NCBI GenBank assembly: GCA_949752795.1 | Contig: OX457063.1 | Coordinates: forward strand, 65,743,783-65,807,782 | Direction: 5' to 3' | Source of the DNA: Hyperoodon ampullatus | Taxonomy: Eukaryota > Chordata > Mammalia > Artiodactyla > Ziphiidae | Length of the DNA: 64,000 bases | Notes under the pieces: model-generated | What the model saw: only the letters and a program-made list of their open reading frames with translations | Database searches by the model: none | What the model was told of the DNA's origin: nothing | In this document: positions 36,337 through 57,720 of the stretch, in pieces | Position numbering within the stretch: position 1 is the stretch's first letter | Layout of the letters: each line of letters begins with the position of its first letter | Position numbers and translations under genes: made by a program

Positions 36337-36781
36337 CTCAGTTTTTCATTATTAAATGTAGTGTTTATATATTTACATATGTTTCAGGCTACATTATTGG
36401 AATTTTGAAGACATGAAAACATCAGATGAACCAACCTGCAACATCCTGGATTCAGATTGGAAGATGAAGAGAAAGTTTAAAGAATGTGGCCTATAAAGGC
36501 GGGTAGTACCTGGAGATATTAACTGACTCACACTGTAAAAATGAGAACAGTTTCTAAACAATAGAGGTTATTTTAGTCCAACATCAAGGTTCAAGACAAA
36601 ATGTTGAACTAAAAACTTACACTCCTCCCCTCCCCCACTTCAGACAGGTACCAGCATTGGTGAATATGATTTTCCTTAGTCAGAAGCACTCGTTTTTACC
36701 CATGTAGACCATCCTTAGGAATTAAATATTGATTATTTAATGTAGATTATAATGGGAAACTGATTTTTTCTACAATGGCAG
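36337..36781 (+). other. Intron end before first MBD5 coding exon
   Basis: Unique-looking sequence between the L1 and the MBD5 exon. It ends in the pyrimidine tract and acceptor tacaatggcag. Confidence 0.55.
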
Positions 36782-41885
<5,104 letters not shown>

Positions 41886-42384
41886 TAATATGGTGAAGGT
41901 TTTAGGGATTTTTCCTCCCCGACTCCTCTCCTGGAGGAGTCACTAGAAATCACTTTGCCAAGCATTTTCTGAGTCCACTTTTCAAACATGCACAATGCAT
42001 TTAAAATTATGTATGTTTTATCATTTTATTGCAAATAACAAATTAGTTCTGAAAAATTCCCATGAAGTTGTCACCCAATGTTTCCTATCCAAATCATTTA
42101 GTTAAATGAGGAAAATAAACACTGATTAGCACATACAAATGCTATGGAGGTACATAGAGCTGAGCTAACAAAAGAGAAAGTGCCATTGGTTTTTAGGAAA
42201 CAAATGTAGCCTTTTTCCTAGGGCTGTATTGGAATATGTAGTATTAAGTCCTTAAATGCAACTAGCAATGTTATCAAGAACTGGCAGTGTTATTCTTTCA
42301 GTCATTTAATAGCTACATATTGAACACCTAACAAATCACCTTGCCAGGAATTTTTTATACCTCCATCCAACACATACATGCACA

Positions 42385-43070
42385 CACGCTTGTATGCACA
42401 CATGAATTTTTAAAAAATTTCAAAGCTGCAGAAAAATTACATGAACAGTTCGAGTACCCTAGATTTACCAGTTAACATTTTGTTTCAGGAGTTGCAGATA
42501 TTGTGACAATTCACCCCTAAGTATTTCAACACACATGGATGTTCTCTTATATAAACCACAGTCTAATTATCACGTTCAGGAAATTTAAAACTGCTATGAT
42601 AGTATTATCTAATATGCAGTCTATATTCAGATTTCTCCAGTTGTCCTAATAATATTTTTACAGTTTTTTCAATCCAATCTTTTTTAAAATCCAGGATGCA
42701 AAGATTGTGCAACTGCAAAGAGCCATTACTTTTCTTTAATCTACATCAATTCCCCAGTCTTTTTCAATCTTCCATGACGTTGATACTTTTGAAGAGTCTA
42801 GGCCAGTTTTATAGATGTTCCTCAATTTTGATTTGCCTGATTGCTTCCTCATATTTATATTCAGGTTAAACATAGTTTGATAGGAATACTGCATAGGTGA
42901 TGTTATATCCTCATTAGGAAGCACATAATGGCAGTTTATCCCGTATTGATGACATTAAGTTTGATTTCTTGGTTAAAATTATGTCCATTATTGAGGTACA
43001 TTTTCCCTTTATGATTTGTATGTAATTTGTGGAATTATACTTTGAGGCTGAGGAACTTGTTTTTGTAAGG
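42385..43070 (-). repeat. Old L1M 3' UTR-like sequence (antisense)
   Basis: 'cagatttctccagttgtcct', 'ttttgaagagtctaggcc', 'aggttaaacatagtttgata' and 'tttcttggttaaaatt' follow the order of a common old L1 3' end. Confidence 0.6.
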
Positions 43071-43483
43071 GCTAGAATATGAACTCTCCAAAATATTACA
43101 ATTAGCTTAACACTTGAATAGTAATTCTGGATAAAATACAGCTGAACACCAAAGCATTTGTTTATGAAAGGTAAGTAGCATTGTTCTGCAGAGTTCTGAA
43201 AAATAAGGATGAGGAATATAACCTGTAGTGATCAGAGAAAGCTTTATGGTAGAACTTGGATTTGAACCAGCCCTGGAAAATGGTAGGATTTAGACACATA
43301 AGGGAAATAAGAAAATTCTTATCTAGAATGAGTATAGCATAATTAAGAAATGATGTGGAAACTAATGTGACTTGAGTGGAAAATTAAACCTGCATAGGTA
43401 AATTGAGGCCAAATTATTGATAGTTTTAGATACAAAGAGAAGCAGTTGTGACACCAAACAGGCCATTAAAGAGTCACACTTAG

Positions 43484-43688
43484 GGGCTTCCCTGGTGGCA
43501 CAGTGGTTGAGAGTCCGCCTGCCGATGCAGGGGACACGGGTTCGTGCCCCGGTCTGGGAAGATCCCACATGCCGCGGAGCGGCTGGGCCCGTGAGCCATG
43601 GCCGCTGAGCCTGCGCGTCCGGAGCCTGTGCTCCACAACGGGAGAGGCCACAACAGTGAGAGCCCCGCGTACCGAAAAAAAAAAAAAA
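43484..43688 (+). repeat. CHR-type SINE with 16-bp target duplication
   Basis: Sense copy gggcttccctggtggcacag to gtaccg and an A tail. Exact duplication aaagagtcacacttag at 43,468-43,483 and 43,689-43,704. Confidence 0.95.
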
Positions 43689-44754
43689 AAAGAGTCACAC
43701 TTAGAACTCATGTGAAGAGGGTAGGGAAAGACAGATTTGGCAGTTATTAGCAGAGACCTCCTCTCCAATAACCCTCTAACCTTTAAACTTTAACAGGAAT
43801 GATCAGAAAAAATTGCTCCACTAAGGTATGTAAGAAAAAAATATATTTTAGTGAATTTTTCTTTTTCTTTAATGAGCTATGTTTTTTAAATTAAAAGATA
43901 TTGCAACAACTTAAAGACATTCAACAGTAATAAATTATTTAAAATTTATCATTAGCCTGCCACCTTGATGTAAGTATGTTTTCATTTTTGCATCTTACCT
44001 TGCACATGTGTTTGCACATGCTCATATCTGCTGCCATTCTCACTTCACATCATATCAAACCATTTCAGCTCTGTCTACAGAGTCTGCCTTGTTTCCTTTT
44101 TAATGATTGGAGCAGAATCTTGGTCTAGGTCCTTTGTGCTACTCTATACATACAAGTTTCATTATTGAAATTAAATATTTAACTAGCATAGGTATAAGAG
44201 GTATATCTCCACATCCTTTTAAAATGATATACTTTATTGGATTAATTTCTACTCTTTTACCAACTTCAGACATAGCATTTATTTCAATTTTCTAATTTTA
44301 AATTATATTAAAAGGTTGGGATTTAAATAAAGATTAAGAAGACTCATGTAATAGTTTTCACCTCTCTTTATTTTACATGCATAAACATACAACACCTCTT
44401 TCGAAAAGTCTATTTAATATACACAAAAGCACTTGATGTACTCAGCATTTACATTTGCCAACTCTTGTAATACTTTAGTTCCTAACTGCAACATAAGAGC
44501 AGCATGACTTCTGTTTGTTTATCTGTTTAGTATTCCTTTTATTTTAAAGATGGTAACTATTTTTCCCCAGTATGGAAGAAATCCTTTCTAAACGACAGCT
44601 ACTTTCTAAATTCTGTTGAATGTAAAAATGCCAATGTCTATATTTTTAATCATTGAATTATAGATAGCTACATAAATGAACAAGAAAAGACACAACTTGG
44701 TGGTTTTATTACTAAAGAGGACACAGTCAATCCCGTAATAATGTTAGTGATGTT

Positions 44755-44850
44755 AATACAGATGACTGTGTTCTCACTATATGCCAAGCTCAGTGCCCCA
44801 AATATTTTTCATATGTTATTTCCTTGATTACAAACTTTAAAAATCTTTCT
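44755..44850 (+). repeat. MIR fragment
   Basis: 'actatatgccaagctcagtg' and 'atatgttatttccttgatta' resemble the MIR 5' half. Confidence 0.5.
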
Positions 44851-46333
44851 TTAACAAGAAAATGAATTCAGTTGAGTTTATCTGCTGCAATTTTCTTTTA
44901 TGATTGGTTCTCAACTTTTCATATACTGTATTATATACAGAAATCACTCTATCAAAGAATCTCTACCATGCCAGAAACAGAAAGCCCACATTTCCCAAGA
45001 AAAATATATGTTCACTACATTCTCTTACTTCTTGATTGTACACTACCAAGACTTCTGTTTATCCCAGGTTGAGAACCACTGACTTAGAAATTGTTATGTT
45101 ATGATTTGACCTGTATACTACTCAGCAGGTAGGAGAAGTTTATTTATCTTAAATGTGTAATTATCCATTTAAGTAAATATACCTCTGATTGCGAATGAAT
45201 CCGAGTATACTTGCTGATATGCTGTAAGTCTAAGAATTGGGATGGCCAATGTATAGTATAAATAGTACCACTCTCATCTCCTGTGCCTCTAATAGACTCA
45301 TTGGCATTTTCTCATGGAGTCCAGCTAGAGCTCAGCACCCTTTTCAGCATAACTCTCTAAGCAGCCACCACCAGTTGATGGGAATTGGTATATGAAACTA
45401 ATTTTATTTGCCATCCCTGTTTTAGAAGTCACAACCTTATAAAATAGTTAAACTTCCTTAGGGGCTAAAAAAACTTAAACCTAGAATTTTGACATCAAAT
45501 GAAAATTCTGTATGATGAACCAGGTTGCTCTTGTTGCCTGTATTCTGTCTGATCTCTGAAAGAACTGAAGGGATTCCAAAAAGCCAGCGAGGGAGCAATG
45601 CACCCTGTAAAAAGAGAATACTCAATTGGAGCCCAGTACTGAAGATTTTTGCACTCTGACTAAATTTTGCATAAGAATTCTATCCTAATAAAAGAATTGC
45701 AGTCTTTTACCTAATTTGGTTGACTGGGGCTGGTTTTACAACAATGACTAATTAATGGCAAAGAAATTGAAGTGTTAAAGTATTACAGACTTGATATGAA
45801 GTTTAGCATGATTGTTTAACTTCACTGTATTTACTGTTATCACTCCCTTTGTAAAAGATTCAGAATCTTATTTACTTAATTCACAAAAATTAAGACTCTG
45901 TTACTCTCACAGTGAAAATATTGGGATGAGGAAGAGTTTTTGTAGCTGTCCCGAGGATGTTTTAGTAAGGTTATACAAACCTTTATAGGGCAACAAATTT
46001 TCTGGTGAAAATGGCAATTCATTTAAATCACTCAAGAAAATATTATGCCACACAGATCACAATTTTCTGTTGTAACTGTGTTCTTAGAAAATTCAAATCC
46101 AAAAAATAGAATCATCATCATTTCTATCTGGGCTGTCATTCTTGATTTTGCATATTATAAATATTATTAGAATGGCTAATGTCAGTATGTACGGATTCAG
46201 ATCCCCATCCTTTCTCAACAGACATGAGGGAAACAAGCATAATGAGCAGTTATTGAGAACCTTTGGTCAACTAAGGGAGAATAGTGTGCATCTTTTACAA
46301 TCAAAATTTATTGTAGAGTACAGAACTTTTTTT

Positions 46334-46551
46334 TGGTTTTTTTGTTTTTTTTTTTTTTGCAGTACGCGGGCCTCTCACTGTTGTGGCCTCTCCCGCTGCG
46401 GAGCACAGGCTCCGGATGCGCAGGCTCAGCGGCCATGGCTCACGGGCCCAGCCGCTCCCCGGCATGTGGGATCTTCCCGGACCGGAGCACCAACCCGCGT
46501 CCCCTGCATAGGCAGGCGGACTCTCAACCACTGCGCCACCAGGGAAGCCCC
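46334..46551 (-). repeat. CHR-type SINE just upstream of MBD5 exon 4
   Basis: Inverted CHR SINE: a T-rich tail, then gcagtacgcgggcctctcac, ending gggaagcccc. Flanked by cagaactttttttt on both sides. 151 bp separate it from the exon acceptor. Confidence 0.93.
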
Positions 46552-46674
46552 CAGAACTTTTTTTTAATTGCAAAGAGTCACAGCTTCTGTTTGCAGATTT
46601 CTTTTTTAAGATGCCCTCCCTTCCCCATTTCCTTCCCTCCCTCCATCCTAACACAAAAGAATTGAGACTACTAA

Positions 46675-48876
<2,202 letters not shown>

Positions 48877-49478
48877 ACTTTTATACGTTTTTTAAAAATT
48901 TATACCAAAATATTTATTATGATAAGAAATGATCCTTTCCCCATTGTGAAATTCTCATCATTTCTTTAGTATTTATAATTTTATTTACAGAATGCTAGGG
49001 ATTTGTCTCTTAGAAAAAATAACAGCCAAGAGGATTCCATGTGTTTCCGTTACGTGTCAACCTGTGTCATTTTGAATTTTGTTCGACTTTCAGTTGGTTC
49101 TATAACCATTGGACTCGAAACTACAAAAGAAGCCATAGAAGGCAGGATTTCCTGGTTTCCAACTACATGAGACATGTACTTGGTCTATGCCAATATAAAA
49201 GCTGTTTCCCCTAGCTCTTGTTTGTATTCAGGTAAATGAAGCTCATTTGGAAAACCCAAAAAAAAGGGCAGAAATACATGGATTTTTTGTTCTTGCTGCT
49301 GACCAGAAATAGGTGAATGGATAGGAAAAGGTAACTAGAAGTTGTATGAAGTAGAAAGCTGTCTTCTAATGTGTTTTCTTATCCTAGTTTGCTATCCTTT
49401 ATTATTATTTGTTTGAAAAAATTCATAAATGGATATTGGCTACTCCCTTTTTAAAAAAGGTAATAATTTAAGTTTTCC

Positions 49479-49484
49479 AATAAA
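49479..49484 (+). promoter_or_regulatory. MBD5: Candidate poly(A) signal AATAAA for short isoform
   Basis: AATAAA about 600 bases after the read-through stop at 48,876, followed by T-rich sequence. It could end a short MBD5 transcript; this is inference only. Confidence 0.3.
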
Positions 49485-51204
49485 AAAGGCTTGAAAACCT
49501 GATTTCCAGAATTTTTGATCTTGAAATTATTTTACAGTTTTCTTGGAGAACTAAACCATTGTTTTTACCATTGACATTATGGTATCTCTTTATCCGCTAT
49601 TAATGAAGGAGACAAATTTATTTAAAAGTAGACACATTAGAAAGAACTATATTTTATTTCAGTAGAGTCCTCAGAAATTGTTACAAAAAACCGTAAAGAA
49701 GCACTATAGAGATAAGTTCATTGAGACGTCAGAAAATTTGACTATAAAAATAATAGAAAGAATACCCAAAACCCAACAATAACGATTTGAGAGATTGGTG
49801 GGAAATGACAGGGAGGAAATAAAAGATGATTGTAGAGACAATATTATTCAGCTATGAAAACAGTGGGCTTTTAAAACCAGATTGCTACTGGAAGTGGGAA
49901 AACTGCTGAGGCTTTTAATAATCTATTGTATAGATATATATAGACTGTGTTATACCACCATGCTGGAAAGGCATTATGACCTACATGTCTTTGTTGCTGA
50001 TAGTAAAATCAAGTGTTTTCCTTCCTGCTGTCACTACTTTTACCTGCCATTCTCCACAACTTGTGTTATGTGTTATGTTTTGATGTCAGTATTTAATGAA
50101 GAATTCTTCATTGACCTCTTCTGTTAAAAAGAATATAAGGTGAAGATGATAATTGAAATGATTAGTGCCTTCTTGATATTCTTAGTCTAAGGAATCTCAT
50201 GAAACTATTTTTTACATGTTTAACAGGATTCTTATTCCAAAGGGGCTTCCAGCTTTTCAATGACTCATATTCCTTTTTAGATAATCCCAAACAAATGAAA
50301 ATTTAATCTTATGCATTTAGCAGATTAAGGTTACATAAGATCAGTAACTATTTAAAAATACACTATATTTATTAAGCATACCTTCCATCATTTAGATGAG
50401 GCATTGTTAGTCTCATTGTATTATATCTTTCAATTTTGATACCCCTTACCTCAACTTACTTTGTTTCAGGTCTAAGTTCATATTGCAAAGTGTACGTATT
50501 TTATTAATGATGTATTTTAATTTATCTATAATGGAAAAGACCAACATTTATTTATATTCTTGTTTCTTCTGATTGTTAAGTTTTGACTTATTTTATATAG
50601 TCTTCGACATGTATTTTCTTGTTCCATGCATCTCTGTAAAACATCAGATCTGGATTGCCAGTGCTGGGAGTGTCAAAACACACATGTTGAAAATTTACTA
50701 ATATAAGTAAAATGTTAGCATATAAATAGCTAAAAGGGATGAGAATAAATATCTAGTAATGATATGGATGTGACCAGTCATGTGTAAGCTAACAGAAAGC
50801 ATATCCCTGATAAAAATCTAGGTCAATAAGAACTTTTAAAGTAGTAAACCTAATAAAATTAAATACTGCTTAATGTACATAGCTCTGATGTGCAGCTGGT
50901 AATAAAAATGGGTAGATTTACTAATTAATATAATTCTTTTGATGAGCTGAATATTGAAGAGGTCTCTAATATCATGTTTCTTTTAGATACACAGTGAACT
51001 GTGTCAACTGAATGTACTGTTATTATAACTGCTTAGCCTTAATGTTTATTTTCACTGACATTTATTCATCCATCAAATACACACCAAAGCTGGGCTTTCA
51101 GAGTGAGACAGCTGATGACAGTTACAGCTATCCCTTTAAGTTTTGCTGAGTATTCCTAGCATACTAGTAAGACATTAGAAGAAAACCACATTTTATTCTT
51201 AAAA

Positions 51205-51420
51205 TGTTGCTTTTAGCTGTCATTGAGTACCTATGATATGCCAGGTGATTTGCCTGTATTATTTCTAATTTGTGCAGTATTCCAAAGTATAAGGTATTCT
51301 TGTCCTCATTTTACAGATGAGTACATTGGGCCTCAGAGAACTTGAATAACTGTCCAAGGTCATACATAATTGAATTAGGATTTGAACTCAGGTTCATCTG
51401 ATTCTAAAATCCATTTTCTT
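51205..51420 (+). repeat. MIR SINE
   Basis: Sense MIR: 'gagtacctatgatatgccag', 'tcattttacagatgagtac', 'tgtccaaggtcatacataat' and 'gaactcaggttcatctgatt'. Confidence 0.85.
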
Positions 51421-54400
51421 CCCAGCTGCATAAGTTCTTCGTTTGAAACATAGTTGTGAAAAATACTGTTTTCACTTTCAAATCTTTAAAAATACCCAAC
51501 AGATAGTGAATCAAAGCATATCAATACGTGTTAGGAACCACGTTTGTAAACTTTTGATGCACTTTTAGACAAAAGTCAGTAATTTTGCCTTCTCTATTTG
51601 GACTCTAATATCCTAGTGTACAATAATTAGGATGTTTGTGCCAGTGCAGATGAAATGTCCACAGTATCAAAAGAACTACCCCTCATTTGTGAATCACATT
51701 TGGTAACCTTTATTTGAATGAATTTGTATCACCTCACTCAGATAAAAATGGGTTTCCTAGTGGGCGATGTGTCAATAGGCCTTTGGAGAAGGCAACATTG
51801 CAGACGCTAGCCCTGCCATTCCAGGTGTGATAGCACAATGAGGGTGAAAGAGACCCACAGGTAACATGGCCCGACTCTTCCTTGTGGTAATGGAGCATGA
51901 ACAGAACTCAAGTGACCTCCTGCTCAATCCAGTGCCTTTTTTCCCCACTCTCCTAAGCAGCAGCTCAAAAATGTTACATTAAGACCTATTTAAGACCAGA
52001 AATCACTCTGAAAACGTTTAATTCGATTGGCTATTTGTTTTCAAAAACTTCTTTTAAAGAAAGTTTTTCTATCATAAACAGCCCAAATATTCATTTTTTA
52101 GGCCTATATGTGAATACCAGTACATATTTTAAATGTATTAAAACTCATATATGAGAATCGGAGGCAAAGTAGTAAAAAAAAAAAATCAGATTAAAGATAC
52201 GAAATGCTTAGAAAACATTTCTAAAACTTAAGAATATACAAGGTTTTATTAATTCTATTTGGTATTTTGAAATTGCCTTTCCACTCAAGCTCTCTAAACA
52301 CTTTGCATTGTAAAGTTTACAGGTTTCTATTAGCTTTTTGGATATGAAATTACAAGTGAAGTTTAATATTTCCATGTAACAGATTTAGAAAATGACCAGT
52401 AGGATACTTGGTGACATTCCTCAAGTTGTAAAGCAAAGCTCTGGTGGATCTGGCAACCAAACCCCAATCAGTTCCTGATTCTCAGTCCAAACACTCAAAC
52501 TGCTGAATGCAGGTATGTTCTGAAATCCATCACTCGTGTACATTTAAAGCAACTTTCAGTTTATGAAGTGAGATAAGTTTCAACACTTAAGTGGTTCCAG
52601 CACGTGTCCTGTGGTGTTTTGGTTTAGGGAGGAATTCAAAATCAAGTACCCCTGACTGACAAATTTCATCAAGTCCATGCCTCTTTGGGCCTCTGACTGC
52701 TGCCCACCTGTTGACCATAGAACAAAAACACACATGCCAGTAACCCTTGCCTCTGCAGAGGACCCAGCCCTGTCAGTGTCCACATGACAACCCATCCTTC
52801 CATGGCCCTGTGGGTTTTCACAATTTTCAAAGAAGCAAAAAGATTTAGATTATTCTGCTAACCAACTTAATAACTGAACCTTACCTCCCTCCAGTATGAT
52901 AAAGTCATTAAATATAAATTCTTCACTTTAAAATGCCTTTTATATTCTCATTTTTTTTAATAAAAAACATTTAATCAACTCTTCTAAAACACATGAAAAT
53001 GTAGTCCTGTGAAAGGGCAGAGTATGAGTTTGTACCAAAAGAGAAAATAATTCAATCATTTATTTGCCTTAACTCTTAAAGATATACATTGACTAACAAG
53101 AATATAAATAAACCTATGAATAAATATTTGCTCATGAATATTTATATATATATATATTTTTTTTAACTCTGGAAAAGAAAGTGTTTTTTTCAACACAAAA
53201 TATGTTTGATTAAAACTCAGTGCAGCCACTAATATGGTAGGTATAAGAAAATTAGAGATCACAAAAGAATGCTTTGGATAAAATATTGCAAAGTGCAAGC
53301 TTGGTTTTTTGTTCTATGTATTTATTTATTCTCAGAGCATGCCAGTAAAGAAAATAAAGGGAAATTGTCATTCCCTTCATTTGAGGTTATAGTTGCAAAA
53401 AGATTATGGGTTAAAAATACTCCAGGATGGATTGTTCTATGTTAGCTGTCTCAGGATGTGGGACATTTGTGTGGAAATAAGCCTCTAGTCTTTTATAGGC
53501 TTATGTAGAATGAAAAAAGGCAGAGACTCCTTTAAGGTTGTGACTGAATTAATAATAATTGCTATTGAAAGTATTTCCACCCAAGTTTTTAAATGCCTAG
53601 ATTTTACGCCTCACCTGATTGATGCATAGGCTTCTAGGTTGAAACTTGCCCTCTGCTCTTGTTTTTTAACCAAATACCAAAACTATATTAAAATCTTGAT
53701 TATGTGATAAAAATCTATGTCTATTCTTTTAGTTAAATTTTTGCAAAATGAGCCATTTCTTCTTTGCTGTAAGTTATTTTTACAACAGGCAGTGTCTTGC
53801 TGTTTAAGAAGGTTTCCTAATATCAGGGTTACACCACTTGCTTTGTTTACATATTCCAGGTTTAATGTTTCCTTGTGTACAAAAAGAGGAGTTAAAATAT
53901 GTTTGAATTTAGACACTGAGTCTATGTAATCAAAGGTGATAACAACTCAGAGTGGTGTGATATGTTTGCTGATTCAATGATCTATTTTGTACCTTTCAAG
54001 AAATAAATTGTCCCAGTGTGCAAATTGGGAGAATTTTATTCTATTGCAACACACTAAGCTCACTTATAAAATCACTAGAAATCCTTCAATTCTCAAGGGG
54101 ATGCCTAAGCTATTATTTACTAAAATCAAGTGGTCTAAGAACATTGAAGCAACTTCTAAAAGCACCTAAATTCTAGGCAGTAATGTTAACTCTACAAAGA
54201 CTTGACTCATTAAAAATAATGCTTAAACATTTTCCTAGTGTCATCAAAATAGATTTCATTTCCACCTGCATGGAGTACTAAATAAATCAAATCATAAATT
54301 TCCTACCTTCAAGGAACTTATATCAAACAACATTAATGCTAACAAAGCAAAGAGTAGAGTAAAAATTATTTTCTAAGAATTATACTTCTTGCAAAGTCAA

Positions 54401-55418
54401 AGTAACAACTCACCTTTTTACAGATTAGGAATGGAACTAGACAAACAGAAGTCTGAAGGAGTTGCTGAGATACTCCTGGGGTAGGAGCTAGTCCAGGGAA
54501 ATTCTAAATATCTGTCCAAGACCCATGGGTACAGGTATAAGAAAGAGTAGTATTTATCACAAATGCCCCAGAGCGGAGCTCCTGTGCTGCACGACTCCAC
54601 AGGGATACCTCTCACATTAGAGTCTGATAAACATGCTTCTTGGAGCACAACTCCATAGACCATCCCCCACACAGTTGAGCAACTGAGAGGCCTGATCCCA
54701 AAGCAGTGTTTTCCAAACTTATTTTTACTTTTAACCACGGCAAGAAATTAACTTGCATTCCATTTAACTAGAGATATATTTTTAATGTACAACAAAAGTT
54801 TCCTGAAAAAAACACTCTGTGTGATGCACTCTGACATTTTAGATCCCATTCTATCTTATCCTGTCTTATTCTATTTCTTTTTTTTATGACAGTCATGATC
54901 TACCGAAATGATTTCACCACCCACCAGCAGAACATGAGCCAGCACTCACATGTATAAGTTAACAGAAACAGTTTCCACAAAATAATATCCTAACTATGCA
55001 ATGTACTCTTTTTTTTTTTCTTTTCTGTTTCATTTATCAAAATATACTGGTTTGGGGGCATACTAAATCGATTTTACAGTCTTAAATAGGTCTAAGCACT
55101 GTCTTAGGATATTCATAAGGTAATTAACTCAGCAAATATTTATTGAATACCTAGTATGTGCTCTGCACTGTTTAGCACTGAAAATAAAATAGTACACAAT
55201 GGAAGGATACAAGTTAACTTCATAATCTAGAATCTCTACTTGCTCTGCTCATTAAACAAAATGAGATAAACTTCCAGTTGGTATATTGATGGATGGAGCA
55301 TTTTAACTGTTATTCTAGCATATTGAGAGAACAGAAATCCTACCAAGCAAGAGACTTAACCTCTTCTCTCAGCATTTGCTTCCTTACAATAAATATTAAG
55401 AAAAATGTGATAAAAAGC

Positions 55419-55424
<6 letters not shown>

Positions 55425-55450
<26 letters not shown>
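55425..55450 (+). repeat. Isolated A26 run
   Basis: 26 consecutive A with no recognisable retroelement body beside it. Confidence 0.9.
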
Positions 55451-56667
55451 TCTTTGTTACTTGAGAAACTGAAAAATCTCAAGCAATTTTTTTCATTTCA
55501 ACAGTTTTCAGAGTAATTCTATGTATTAATAAAGGAAGCAGAAGTGATCAGTAGTAAAACACCCTTTTTTTTGTCTGACCCCATTACCACCCAAAGACTG
55601 GCCTCTCCTCCTCAACACAGTCATAATCACTCAGACCTCATATTCCAAGATTCAAGCTACAGTCCTTCCACTGTTCTTTCCTCTTCCCTAAGAGGTTGGC
55701 CCTGTTGAGGATGGAGAGTATTTCCTCAAATACTGCCACTGATCCCTTTCCCCTCTTCCTTTTCTCCTAAGTTGTGTTTGTTTTGGGTCCCTCCCTCGCT
55801 TCCTTATGGAGAACAAATAGACACTAGTCCCTAGGGCTTCCTGCCTACTTCTGGTAAAGGAATGCTAGGAATTTACATCAGGATCCAAAGCACAAAGATA
55901 GAGATTGGTATACTTTTGTAAATACATATTATCATGTCATTACTAAGGCTTGGGAAAATAATATCTTGTTGGAAGATCTAGACCTCATAAAAGTTATCTT
56001 TCAATTTTTTAAATCCTTTAAATATAGAAGAGAAAATTTTACTATTTCCATGGGGTTGAAAAGTGAATTATATTTATTAGACTCACTAGGGCATGATATT
56101 TTCTCTTGTCTCTAGAAGCATTCATTTTTATTAAGGATTATCATTGACCCTGTTTGCAATTAAAGTACACTTGCCAAAGCAAATGATAAAGGTCAAATAG
56201 TGAAGGAGTATGTTCCATATGATGTATTTCTTAGGTTCTTGAATTTATGGATAAAAACCAGTATTTGGGCATATCAATTAAGAAAAAGTTTTCTAGCATT
56301 AAGTAGTATTTATTCAAAATTGAAGCTATAGATCAAACAGGTAAAATGACATTTTAAAAGCACCTATTGGTCCATATGGAACAAGCTTTATGCCCTCTCT
56401 TGTACACATACAAAGACATGTACAACACTATTATTAATACTTAAGGGCCAACCATGTGAGAGTTTAGCATGATATGAACAATGACTCTTCTCAAAGAATA
56501 TTGGTGACGAAGAAGAGAAATAACTCTAAAGAAGTAGACATTACCTTTGTTTTGAAAAGCAGTGTTTACAAAATGAGGCAAATAAAACACCTCAAGAATG
56601 AAATTGTTAGTAATAGGAAAATATCCTTTAAAAATCCTAAAAAAAATTACTGATGCTATTTCTGTAT

Positions 56668-56702
56668 ACACACACATATATAGACACACACACACACACA
56701 TC
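56668..56702 (+). repeat. (CA)n microsatellite, interrupted
   Basis: Two CA runs separated by tatataga. Confidence 0.85.
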
Positions 56703-57604
56703 ATAAATTATATGTGTGTGCAAAGAATACTGTTTATATCTGGAAATCTACCCCACTGGAAAAAGCTACCACTGTTGTTGCCTAATTGTACTGGACTATC
56801 TCAGTGATTGGGTGTCTAGGCATGTGATCTCACACCAGTAAAGTTTATTTGGATGGCTTTCCAGTCTTATTTCTTATTCTTTAAAAGTAACAGAAACAAT
56901 GAGAAAAAGAAGTTATGCCAGTTCATGGTGCTGCTGGCTGGTGTGAAATAATAATTTTTTCTAATTAAAGGACTTCTCCAACTTACTAACTTGTTCGAGG
57001 CTCCCAGCTGCCTTTTAGTTATTTAACTGCTAAATGTTTAGTGAATAGTTTGCTATTTTAAAAACTCTTTTTAAAAAAACTGTCTCCCTCATTAGATTAA
57101 GCTCAAAACATCTTAGCTGCCAAAAGAAAAATCAGCTTTAAGAAAACTTTTTCCCCACATGCTTCAACAGACCATAGGTTTTTATGCAGAACTATGAAGT
57201 AAGTTCACCAGAGAATGCCTGTTCAAGATTAAGTGCTTCAGAAATAAGCAATTTCCAATTTCCCTCCTGCCATAAAAATTCACGATCCTCTTTCAATGAC
57301 CCCAAGCATTAATGAGTTGACTTTAAGAATTCAGAGTACTTTGGGATGGATGTCTTCCTCCATAAGATTATTTTAACTCCCCAGCACACCTGGGAGTCTT
57401 CTAAAGTAACTTGACATCTTTCAGCCATCTCCTTTCCAGCATCCCTTATCTCCTGGCATCGGACCAATCATACCCTACAGAGTCAGTTTTCACTTTTCTC
57501 CACAAATGGGTGGTATTCTCTCCTCCACATACACACTTGCCACACACACACACAGCATCAAGTGATCTGATTCCTAGAAGTTGAATGCAAGTTTTACGAT
57601 CTTA

Positions 57605-57720
57605 ATAGATTGATTCAACCAACATTTTTTGAATGCCAACCATGTGTCAGAGACTCTTAGGTCTTGTAAATACAGAGGGAAATAAGACATGATCCTTGCC
57701 TTTAATGGTTTAGAAAGATG
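57605..57720 (+). repeat. Ancient dispersed mammalian repeat (family not assigned)
   Basis: 'tgaatgccaaccatgtgtca', then 'aaataagacatgatccttgc', the same ancient pattern as at 9,143-9,500. Confidence 0.5.

Noticed and set aside
1..36781. Untranslated first exons or promoter of MBD5
   Set aside because: Expected somewhere upstream from the human gene, but no CpG-rich promoter or convincing exon could be recognised without transcript data.
44905..45080. Possible MER5-type DNA transposon with ends ggttctcaac and gttgagaacc
   Set aside because: The ends are inverted matches, but the interior does not resemble a known element and no target duplication was found; may be chance.
46142..46567. 141-codon plus-strand frame as an extra MBD5 exon or separate gene
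   Set aside because: More than half of it is antisense SINE sequence, and no splice or conservation support is visible.
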